12,589 nucleotides of DNA from CAZDHT01 sp964505325. Lineage in GTDB: Bacteria; Planctomycetota; PUPC01. The DNA lies in assembly GCA_964505325.1 (NCBI GenBank), contig CAZDHT010000157.1:1-12589 (forward strand), read 5' to 3'. Position numbers and translations under genes: made by a program. Shown here in pieces: positions 1 to 5,280 of the stretch (its first letter is position 1; every line of letters begins with the position of its first letter). A model generated the notes under the pieces. The model did not search any database, was not told the origin of the DNA, and saw only the letters and a program-made list of their open reading frames with translations.

Positions 1-4
1 TCCA

Positions 5-49
5 CTACGAGCAGCCTTTCTACGAGCAGCCTTTCTACGAGCAGCCTTT
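5..49. repeat. Three perfect 15-bp tandem repeats
   Basis: The unit CTACGAGCAGCCTTT occurs three times head to tail with no mismatch (5-19, 20-34, 35-49). The window starts at base 1, so the array may continue upstream. The 15-bp period keeps reading frames open, and the murD frame is open through it to the left edge. However, the repeat lies before the promoter and start I favour for murD, so I treat it as an intergenic minisatellite. It could also be the end of an upstream gene; another frame through it stops at 79-81. Confidence 0.85.
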
Positions 50-77
50 GCGGAATCGCTGGGGGAGCCCGTCAAGC

Positions 78-106
78 TTGACCGCGCCGCGCGCGGGTGG
101 TACAGT
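78..106 (+). promoter_or_regulatory. Probable sigma-70-type promoter of murD
   Basis: TTGACC (78-83) and TACAGT (101-106) are separated by exactly 17 bp. A start point about 7 bases after the -10 box falls near 113, at the second of the two ATG codons 110 and 113, so the message may be leaderless or nearly so. The same hexamer style and spacing recurs before three other genes in the window, which supports the call. Not proven by sequence alone. Confidence 0.55.
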
Positions 107-109
107 CGC

Positions 110-1510
110 ATGATGCGATTTAGCGGGAAGCGTGTCACGGTCATGGGATTGGGGAGGTTCGGCGGCGGCGTGGGCGTCGCGAAGTTCCTGCTCCAGCAGG
201 GCGCCGTCGTCACGATCACCGATCTGGACACGGCGGATAACCTGGCGGAATCGATGGCCGCGGTGGGCGACGGCGTCACATATCATCTGGGCGGACACCG
301 CCCGGAGGATTTCACCGACGCCGACATGGTCGTGGTCAATCCCGCCGTGACGCCCGGCTCGGAGTTCCTTCGGCTCGCCCGTGACAACGGCGTTCCGGTC
401 GAGACGGAGATCAACCTGTTCTTCGAGCTGTGCCCGGCGCGCGTCCTCGGCGTCACCGGCACCGTGGGAAAGACGACGACGGTTTCGATGATCGGCCGCG
501 CGCTGACGGGCGGCGCCCTCGCCAGCGGCGGCGTGTGGGTCGGCGGGAACATCGGGCGGTCGCTGCTGGACGAGCTGGGTCAGATGAGCGAGGCCGACCT
601 GGTCGTGCTCGAGTTGTCCAGCGCGCAACTGTATCGGCTGGGCCCGACGGGCCGCGCCCCGCAGGTGTCAGTCGTGACAAACCTCTCGCCCAATCACATC
701 AAGTGGCACGGCTCGATGGAGAGCTACGTCGCGGCGAAGAAGAACATCATCGCCCACCGGCCGGCGGGGAACCTTGCGGTTCTCAACTACGATGACGCGG
801 TTCTGCGAGCCTGGGGGGAGGAGCGCCCGGAAACGGCGCTGTTCTTCAGCGTCAACCAGGAAGTGCCCACGGGGGCGTTCGTTCGCGACGGCCGGCTGAT
901 CGCGCGGGTGGACGGAGAGGAAGCGCCGGTCCTCGACGTCAGGGGGATGAAACTGCCGGGCGCACATAATGTGGCGAACGCGGCGGCGGCGGCGGCGGCG
1001 TGTGCGGCGGTCGGGGCAGACCTGCGGAAGGCGGGGGCGGCGCTGACCCGGTTCGAAGGCGCCGAGCACCGGCTCGAGTTCGTGCGCGAGCTCGACGGCG
1101 TGCAATACTTCAACGATTCCAAGGCGACCATGCCGGCCTCGTCTATTGCCGCGCTCGACTCCTTTGACACGCCGACGGTTCTCATCCTCGGCGGGCGGGG
1201 CAAGCATGTCAGCTACGATACGCTGGCGAAGGAGGCGGCCCGATGCCGTGCGGTCGTGCTCATCGGGGAGATGACGGACCGGCTCGACGAGCTGCTGTCG
1301 GCGCGGGCGCCGGGGCAGCCAAGGATTCGGGCACGCTCGCTGGAGGACGCGGTGACGGCCTGTGCCCGATTGGCGCAGCGTGGGGACGTGGTGCTCCTGT
1401 CCCCGGCGTGCGAGAGCTATGACATGTTCAAGAATTTCGAGCAGCGCGGCCGCATGTTCAAGGACGCCGTCGCTCACCTGAGCCCCAGAGAGGTCGCGGG
1501 CCCGTGCTGA
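110..1510 (+). CDS. murD: UDP-N-acetylmuramoyl-L-alanine--D-glutamate ligase (MurD)
   Basis: Cytoplasmic ATP-dependent ligase that adds D-glutamate to UDP-MurNAc-L-Ala in peptidoglycan precursor synthesis. The 466 residues (E. coli MurD has 438) show the three Mur-ligase domains: a Rossmann-like N-terminus with GLGRFGGGVG (13-22), a central ATPase with P-loop GVTGTVGKTTT (114-124), ELSS (168-171), NLSPNHIKWHG (191-201) and HNVANAAAA (286-294), and a C-terminal domain with EHRLEFV (319-325), NDSKAT (335-340) and SPACESYDMFKNFEQRG (431-447). Some signature residues differ from E. coli: Val for Asn in the P-loop (GTVGK for GSNGK), NH for DH, and NDSKATM for NDSKATN. The frame is open upstream to the window edge, but ATG 110 or 113 fits the usual MurD N-terminus and the promoter; GGGTGG at 95-100 is a weak ribosome-binding candidate. 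The end overlaps the rhomboid gene. The usual dcw neighbours are not seen here. Confidence 0.9.
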   Translation: MMRFSGKRVTVMGLGRFGGGVGVAKFLLQQGAVVTITDLDTADNLAESMAAVGDGVTYHLGGHRPEDFTDADMVVVNPAVTPGSEFLRLARDNGVPVETEINLFFELCPARVLGVTGTVGKTTTVSMIGRALTGGALASGGVWVGGNIGRSLLDELGQMSEADLVVLELSSAQLYRLGPTGRAPQVSVVTNLSPNHIKWHGSMESYVAAKKNIIAHRPAGNLAVLNYDDAVLRAWGEERPETALFFSVNQEVPTGAFVRDGRLIARVDGEEAPVLDVRGMKLPGAHNVANAAAAAAACAAVGADLRKAGAALTRFEGAEHRLEFVRELDGVQYFNDSKATMPASSIAALDSFDTPTVLILGGRGKHVSYDTLAKEAARCRAVVLIGEMTDRLDELLSARAPGQPRIRARSLEDAVTACARLAQRGDVVLLSPACESYDMFKNFEQRGRMFKDAVAHLSPREVAGPC

Positions 1511-2703
1511 TGCTGCTTCCTCTCAGCGTGGACAATCCGCTTCGGCGCCACCCGCTGGTGAACTACGCCCTCGTCGCCGCCAATATCCTCGTGTATGCGT
1601 TCGTCTATCCCTACGGGCCGGAGGCGGCAGCGATGGAGGCGAAGTTCGCCCTCTACACGCCGCCGTCTCCGCTGTTTCACTCGCACCAGTTGCTGACCTA
1701 CGCGTTTCTGCACTCGGGCTGGGCCCACGTCGTGGGCAACATGCTGATCCTGTGGATCTTCGGCAACAACCTCAACGACCGGCTCGGCCACTTGGGCTAC
1801 CTGGTCTTCTACCTGGCCGCGGCGGCGGCGTCCGGGCTGGGCCAGATCCTTGCTTCTCAGCCCCCCTCGTTCTGCGTCGGAGCGTCCGGCGCGGTGTTCG
1901 CCGTGCTCGGCGGGTATCTCGTTCTGTACCCGCTGAACGACGTCCGGCTGTTCTACTGGATCATTATTCGCATCGGCATCGCGTACGTGTCGGCGTGGTG
2001 GATCGCGGGTTTGTGGATCGCCGAGAACATCATCATGTCCGTCCTTTCGCCCGAGTCCGGCATCGCATATGCCGCGCATCTCATCGGATTCGGCATGGGG
2101 ATCGGCACCGTCCTGTTCCTGATCACCACCGGCCTGCTGAAGCGGGAGGGCATCGACGTGATTAGCTGGGTCACCCACAAGCTGCCCGACGGAAGACGCT
2201 GGACCAAAGACTTCATTCCCATCGAATCCGGCGCTCCGCCGCTCGCCACCGAGAGACGCCCGGAGAAGGTGATCCAGCGGGGCGAGATCCCCGGCCTGGC
2301 CATGCCCGGGTTCGTGGATACGGACGACGTGATGCGGCACGAACTGCTCCATGCGGTGGGGGTGGGCGACATGGAGAACGCCCTGACGCTGTACGAGCAT
2401 CACGCCGTCGCCGACCCGGACGGGGTCCTGCCGTTGCGGGCGCTGATCACCGTCGGAAACTGGTACCTGCGCTCGAACCGGTTTTCCGAGGCGTTCGAGG
2501 TATGGCGGCGGGCGGGCGCACAGCACCCCGACAATCCGATGATCCCGGCGCTCCGTTTCTCGATGGGGATGGTGCTGAGCCGGCATCTCGACCGGCCGGA
2601 GGCCGCCCTGTCGCACCTTTCCGCCGCGCTGGACGGCCTAAGCAATGCGGACCAGGCGCGGATGGCGCGCCGCGAGATCGCCCGCCTGCGCCGGGCGCGG
2701 TAG
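1504..2703 (+). CDS. Rhomboid-family intramembrane serine protease with TPR-like C-terminus
   Basis: Predicted inner-membrane protease cleaving transmembrane segments of other proteins; the substrate is unknown. About six membrane segments lie in residues 18-211. The catalytic serine is S128 in GASGAVFAVLGGY and the catalytic histidine is H192 in AAHLIGFGMGIG; the conserved HVVGN of the second helix is at 75-79. After a linker (about 212-270), residues 271-395 are soluble and helical with TPR-like pairs (VGVGDMENALTLYEHH; RSNRFSEAFEVWRRAGAQHP), probably a partner-binding arm. The start is GTG 1504 (AGAGAGG at 1487-1493, 10 bases before) or ATG 1510, which shares one base with the murD stop (TGATG). 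Either way translation is probably coupled to murD. 399 residues from the GTG. I see no intrinsic terminator after it. Confidence 0.88.
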   Translation: MLMLLPLSVDNPLRRHPLVNYALVAANILVYAFVYPYGPEAAAMEAKFALYTPPSPLFHSHQLLTYAFLHSGWAHVVGNMLILWIFGNNLNDRLGHLGYLVFYLAAAAASGLGQILASQPPSFCVGASGAVFAVLGGYLVLYPLNDVRLFYWIIIRIGIAYVSAWWIAGLWIAENIIMSVLSPESGIAYAAHLIGFGMGIGTVLFLITTGLLKREGIDVISWVTHKLPDGRRWTKDFIPIESGAPPLATERRPEKVIQRGEIPGLAMPGFVDTDDVMRHELLHAVGVGDMENALTLYEHHAVADPDGVLPLRALITVGNWYLRSNRFSEAFEVWRRAGAQHPDNPMIPALRFSMGMVLSRHLDRPEAALSHLSAALDGLSNADQARMARREIARLRRAR

Positions 2704-2808
2704 GACCCGGTCTCAGGGCTCCACCCTTCTCCCCTCGGGACCCAGGCGCCAGTCGGAATCCGGGCGCCAGACCACCGGCATCGTCCGGGTCAGCAGGCAC
2801 CCCCCCCC

Positions 2809-2837
2809 TTGACCCGGCCACAACAGCAGTTTATAAA
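2809..2837 (+). promoter_or_regulatory. Promoter of the PaaX-like gene
   Basis: TTGACC (2809-2814) and TATAAA (2832-2837) are separated by exactly 17 bp. The -10 box lies inside the left arm of the palindrome 2830-2861, and the expected start point near 2844 is at the palindrome's centre. This leaves a leader of about 55 bases before ATG 2899. A protein bound to the palindrome would block RNA polymerase. Confidence 0.65.
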
Positions 2838-2861
2838 AGTCACACCTGTGACTTTTATAAA
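2830..2861. promoter_or_regulatory. Perfect 32-bp palindrome, probable operator
   Basis: Left arm TTTATAAAAGTCACA, two-base centre CC, right arm TGTGACTTTTATAAA, with all 15 positions complementary. It covers the -10 box and start site of the PaaX-like gene. A transcript from that promoter would begin near the centre and so could not fold the full hairpin, which favours a DNA operator over an RNA structure. Dyad operators bound by wHTH dimers are normal for the PaaX family. The same element recurs, inverted, at 3714-3745. Confidence 0.7.
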
Positions 2862-2884
2862 GGCATCCCGCAACGCATATTGCC

Positions 2885-2890
2885 GGGAGG
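2885..2890 (+). promoter_or_regulatory. Ribosome-binding site deciding the PaaX-like start
   Basis: GGGAGG lies 8 bases before ATG 2899. The frame is open further upstream from TTG 2809, but that stretch contains the promoter and palindrome, so 2899 is the start I use. Confidence 0.7.
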
Positions 2891-2898
2891 ATCGGAAC

Positions 2899-3720
2899 AT
2901 GGCGGCAGAATGGCAAACACCTACCTATACCCAACTCATGGCTTGCTTCGACGTGCTCAAGCACCACACGGGTGCGAGAATGCTCATCAACTTGGCGGAC
3001 TTGGTCTGGGAGGCCGTTACTGAAAACGACCTCAGAGCCAAGGTGCGCGACCTGGCCCGAAGGCGCAGGATCGTTCGCCGCGGCCGGGGTCAACACGCCA
3101 CATACGCACTTCGCCAAACGGCCGGCCCCGGCCAAGTCGTTCGCCTCAAGAAGGACAGGAGCGCACGGCGATGGGACGGTACGTGGAGCGTGCTCACGTA
3201 CGACATCCCGGTCTCGATGAACTCGCTGCGGCAGCGCCTCGCAAGAGTTCTTCACCAAATGGGTTTTGCCTGCTTGAGCGGGAGTTGCTGGCTCTCGCCG
3301 TACGACTGGCTGGATTTCCTGGCGGAGATGTTCTCGCGCTGGCGGTGCGGCGGCGTGGTCTCGTACATGCGCTCCGGCGAGGTCGTGCCGCTGGTCGGCG
3401 ATGCGGGGGCGGGCCCTGGGACGTGGTGGGATCTGGCCGATGTCCGCGAGGGTTATGAGCGGATTGCGGATCGCTGCGACAAGGCTCCGCGCGGGAACCG
3501 CGCGCCTGCCCGACGCGCCCGGGCCCGAATCTGCATCGCTGCGGCACAAGAACTGGCGCAGGTGGAGAGCGACGACCCCATGCTCCCACCGGAATTGCTG
3601 CCGAAGACATGGCCCCGTCCACAAGCCCTGAGCGGGTTTGAGGCCCTGCGAAAAACGATACGGCGCGAGATTGGGGATGCGGGCGCCACCGGGCCCAGCT
3701 CCGCGCGGTCACGTTTATAA
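2899..3720 (+). CDS. PaaX-family transcriptional regulator with Cas2-like central domain
   Basis: 273 residues (E. coli PaaX about 316). Residues 10-72 form a winged-helix-like region ending in basic RRRRIVRRGRGQHATYAL. Residues 92-150 are the PaaX middle domain, whose ferredoxin-like fold is Cas2-like: WDGTWSVLTYDIP (92-104), RQRLARVLHQMGFACLSGSCW (111-131, described by position). Residues 175-195 (TWWDLADVREGYERIADRC) and 225-244 (DDPMLPPELLPKTWPRPQAL) match the PaaX C-terminal signature. The known family member represses phenylacetate genes, but no catabolic genes are nearby, so the ligand and targets are unknown. The gene is alone, with its own promoter; its operator overlaps the -10 box, implying negative autoregulation, and a second inverted operator overlaps its 3' end. 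The stop TAA 3718-3720 lies within that palindrome. Cas2-like proteins of this kind are sometimes annotated as Cas2, but no CRISPR array or cas1 is present. Regulator is the safer reading; a role in mobility is speculative. Confidence 0.8.
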   Translation: MAAEWQTPTYTQLMACFDVLKHHTGARMLINLADLVWEAVTENDLRAKVRDLARRRRIVRRGRGQHATYALRQTAGPGQVVRLKKDRSARRWDGTWSVLTYDIPVSMNSLRQRLARVLHQMGFACLSGSCWLSPYDWLDFLAEMFSRWRCGGVVSYMRSGEVVPLVGDAGAGPGTWWDLADVREGYERIADRCDKAPRGNRAPARRARARICIAAAQELAQVESDDPMLPPELLPKTWPRPQALSGFEALRKTIRREIGDAGATGPSSARSRL

Positions 3721-3745
3721 TAGTCACAGGTGTGACTTTTATAAA
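3714..3745. repeat. Second 32-bp palindrome, inverted copy of the upstream operator
   Basis: Left arm TTTATAATAGTCACA, centre GG, right arm TGTGACTTTTATAAA, with one mismatch between arms. Its centre is GG where the upstream palindrome has CC. It therefore matches the reverse complement of 2830-2861 at 31 of 32 positions but the direct orientation at only 29, so the pair behaves as inverted repeats around the PaaX-like gene. It contains the gene's stop codon. TATAAT occurs at 3716-3721, but no -35 box lies 17 bp upstream. It can fold as an RNA hairpin at the 3' end of the message, but no T-tract follows. Confidence 0.85.
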
Positions 3746-3776
3746 CGCACGGGTGTGACTTTTGTGAATGCACGGG
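3731..3776. repeat. Two 23-bp direct repeats containing operator half-sites
   Basis: The right arm of the palindrome plus CGCACGGG (3731-3753) is repeated at 3754-3776 with three mismatches (20 of 23 identical). This adds a third half-site, TGTGACTTTTGTGAA (3754-3768), near the palindrome. The 23-bp spacing, about two helical turns, would place bound proteins on roughly the same face of the DNA. It could also be decay of a longer array. Confidence 0.75.
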
Positions 3777-3895
3777 GGGGGCGATTCGGACCGGCTGATC
3801 AATTTCTGTTTGGGTCGCGGCCGAACGGTGTCTGCTTGATCCCAATGCCAGACGAGCCCATATTCCGATTGTGGGGAATGCTGGCGGAGAGGATT

Positions 3896-3937
3896 CCGGC
3901 GTTGTATGGGCGTTCAGATGAACGCCCGTACAACCGG
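3896..3937. repeat. Strong inverted repeat (hairpin)
   Basis: Arms GTTGTATGGGCGTTCA (3901-3916) and TGAACGCCCGTACAAC (3919-3934) surround a GA centre, with a single mismatch that is a G-U pair in + strand RNA. CCGG on both outer sides (3896-3899, 3934-3937) can extend the stem past a two-base bulge. No T-tract follows, so it is not a classic intrinsic terminator. It may be a palindromic intergenic repeat, a processing or stability element, or the end of the PaaX-like transcript. Its sequence is unrelated to the 32-bp palindromes. Confidence 0.75.
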
Positions 3938-3999
3938 CGTCACGTCGCTCTGTCGTGAGAACCCACATTTGTGGTATCGACCAATGGCAGACTCAAAAC

Positions 4000-4028
4000 T
4001 TGTCCGCCGCCCGGCTCAGGTGTAGAAT
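4000..4028 (+). promoter_or_regulatory. Promoter of the PilZ gene
   Basis: TTGTCC (4000-4005) and TAGAAT (4023-4028) are separated by exactly 17 bp. The predicted start near 4035 leaves a leader of about 89 bases. Only a small hairpin is visible in that leader (GCGG-ACAT-CCGC). Confidence 0.6.
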
Positions 4029-4123
4029 TGAGGTGGTTCCTTGCCGCATCGAGGAGGGGCGGACATCCGCGCGATCAGGACGCGTGGCACAGGTGGAGTT
4101 TTCTCGCGATAGGAGTGAAGGAC

Positions 4124-4528
4124 ATGGGCGAGCAGGACGAGGAGGTGAGGCGTCGCAAGTACCCGCGCGCCAAAGAATCGTGCCAAGTCAAATACCGACT
4201 GGTGAACGACCCGATGCTGCAGCCGGAGGAGCAGGGCGGGGTCGCGATGAACATCAGTGGCGGCGGGATGCGCTTTTCGGCGGATGTGGAGTTCGAGACG
4301 GGCGCGATGGTCGCGCTGGAGATGTCGCTGGGTGAGCTCCCGACGCCTGTGGTGTCCCTCGCCAGGGTGGTCTGGTGCGAGCGGGCGGAAGAGGAGGGGA
4401 AATTCGACATCGGCGTCGAGTTCTGGTGGATCGGTTGGGCGGATGAAGAGGCCCAGGGCCAGATGCTGAAATACATCAACCAGAAGCTCGGCCAACTGGG
4501 CATCGACACGTTCGGCGAAACAACCTGA
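4124..4528 (+). CDS. PilZ-domain c-di-GMP-binding protein
   Basis: 134 residues, essentially a stand-alone PilZ domain. Such proteins bind cyclic di-GMP in the cytoplasm and pass the signal to motility, exopolysaccharide or other effectors. Both ligand motifs are intact: RxxxR as R11-KYP-R15 inside a basic RRRKYPR run, and (D/N)xSxxG as N43-I-S45-GG-G48. A beta-barrel pattern follows (VALEMSL, VVSLARVVWCE, KFDIGVEF), then a C-terminal helix around 107-125. The start is ATG 4124 with AGGAG at 4111-4115, 8 bases upstream; the frame is open further 5' to 3971, but that part includes the promoter. No diguanylate cyclase or phosphodiesterase is in the window, so the partner is unknown. It has its own promoter. 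Confidence 0.87.
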   Translation: MGEQDEEVRRRKYPRAKESCQVKYRLVNDPMLQPEEQGGVAMNISGGGMRFSADVEFETGAMVALEMSLGELPTPVVSLARVVWCERAEEEGKFDIGVEFWWIGWADEEAQGQMLKYINQKLGQLGIDTFGETT

Positions 4529-4691
4529 CTCGGTCATCGGTGGCCGGTAGGGGGCGATACGCGCCGTGACAGCCGGCGATTGGCCGCCGGGCATTGGCGA
4601 CCGGTATCGGCCTCGGAACGCCCCGCGCCCAGAGGTTTCTGCAATAAACCCCTCGTCCGGCGGGTATTATCCAGGGAGCGAGCCCTAGCGG
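4529..4691. other. Intergenic region with short degenerate repeats
   Basis: Three loosely related 15-mers sit here: CATCGGTGGCCGGTA (4535-4549), GATTGGCCGCCGGGC (4578-4592) and CATTGGCGACCGGTA (4592-4606). The first and third agree at 12 of 15 positions. A small stem CCGGCG/CGCCGG (4573-4590) is part of this. No terminator with a T-tract is visible. Confidence 0.4.
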
Positions 4692-5246
4692 ATGGCGATG
4701 AGCGACAAAGAGCTCGTGAAACGCTGTCAGGCGGACTCTGCCGCTTTCGAGGAGCTCGTGCGCCGACACAGGAGGGCCATTTTTGCGTACGCCATGGCGT
4801 CTACCGGCTCGCGGCAGGACGCCGAGGAAATCACGCAGGACGTGTTCGTGAAGATATACCGGGCGGCTCACCGCTTTGACAGCCGCTACAGCTTCACCAC
4901 TTGGCTGTATGCGATCGCCTCGAACACGTGCAAGAACAAGTTCCGCAGCCGGAGGAAAAGAACCGTGTCCCTGGACCTCGAAGACACCCCGGTGGTCCCG
5001 GTCAGCCTCGAGGCCGACCCGCTGGAGGCGTACCGGAAAAGTGTTGAAGTCTCCGAGGTCCGAAATGCAATAAACGAGCTTCCGCCGCGGTACAGACAGG
5101 TGTTGTACCTTCGGTACGTCGAGGCCCTCAGCTATAAGGAGATCGCCGAAGTCCTCGGCCTGTCGCTGGGCAACGTGGAGGCCCGGATATTCCGGGGCAA
5201 AGAAAAGGTGCGGCAGAAGCTCCTCAAGCGCTCCGGCAAGAACTAA
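4692..5246 (+). CDS. ECF-family RNA polymerase sigma factor
   Basis: 184 residues, typical ECF size, with only regions 2 and 4. Sigma-2 spans about 17-87, with the core-binding signature DAEEITQDVFVKIYR (43-57) and the -10-reading segment TTWLYAIASNTCKNKFR (69-85). A linker runs 88-125. Sigma-4 spans about 127-178, with ELPPRYRQVLYLRYVEALSY and a helix-turn-helix KEIAEVLGLSLGNVEARIFRG (149-169, described by position). It directs RNA polymerase to a small regulon when released by its anti-sigma, here most likely the next gene, 34 bases downstream. Start is ATG 4692, or ATG 4698 two codons later; GGGAG at 4674-4678 is rather distant. TATTAT (4665-4670) could be a -10 box but lacks the -35 partner seen elsewhere, so it may be read by a different sigma factor, possibly itself. 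Confidence 0.93.
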   Translation: MAMSDKELVKRCQADSAAFEELVRRHRRAIFAYAMASTGSRQDAEEITQDVFVKIYRAAHRFDSRYSFTTWLYAIASNTCKNKFRSRRKRTVSLDLEDTPVVPVSLEADPLEAYRKSVEVSEVRNAINELPPRYRQVLYLRYVEALSYKEIAEVLGLSLGNVEARIFRGKEKVRQKLLKRSGKN

Positions 5247-5250
5247 AGCA

Positions 5251-5264
5251 GTTGGCATGCCAAC
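5251..5264. repeat. Perfect 14-bp palindrome between sigma and anti-sigma genes
   Basis: GTTGGCATGCCAAC is its own reverse complement. It contains an ATG (5257-5259) in frame with the anti-sigma gene, making that ATG an awkward start. It may be a protein site or chance. Confidence 0.5.
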
Positions 5265-5266
5265 TC

Positions 5267-5271
5267 AGGAG
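5267..5271 (+). promoter_or_regulatory. Ribosome-binding site deciding the anti-sigma start
   Basis: AGGAG lies 9 bases before GTG 5281. ATG 5257 upstream has no comparable site and sits inside the palindrome. From the GTG the protein opens MSSCQDIQGLL, like many zinc-finger anti-sigma factors. Confidence 0.6.
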
Positions 5272-5280
5272 AGCAGTAAG

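Larger units (their letters stand above)
3746..4123. other. Gene-free stretch between the PaaX-like gene and pilZ
   Basis: No convincing gene. It holds the extra half-site (3754-3768), a run of eight G (3774-3781), a strong hairpin (3896-3937), and the pilZ promoter (4000-4028) with its roughly 89-base leader. A 37-codon frame at 3845-3958 has no ribosome-binding site and runs through the hairpin. I recognise no riboswitch or tRNA. Confidence 0.6.

Noticed and set aside
2..109. In-frame upstream extension of murD, or the end of an upstream gene
   Set aside because: The open frame consists mainly of the 15-bp repeat and has no MurD-like residues before ATG 110; another frame ends at TGA 79-81, but too little is visible to call a gene.
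978..1005. GCG/GGC-rich run in murD as a possible unstable repeat
   Set aside because: Encodes the alanine run after HNVAN, a normal helix in Mur ligases; no sign of a frameshift.
3714..3776. Possible CRISPR remnant, given the repeats and a Cas2-like protein
   Set aside because: Only two degenerate 23-bp units, no unique spacers, no cas1 or effector; the protein has the PaaX C-terminal signature.
3845..3958. 37-codon open frame starting ATG 3845
   Set aside because: No ribosome-binding site, no recognisable motif, and it runs straight through the strong hairpin 3896-3937.
4615..4670. Autoregulated promoter for the ECF sigma gene (GGAAC at 4615-4619; TATTAT at 4665-4670)
   Set aside because: GGAAC has no matching -10 at the usual spacing, and TATTAT has no -35 at 16-18 bp; not strong enough to annotate.
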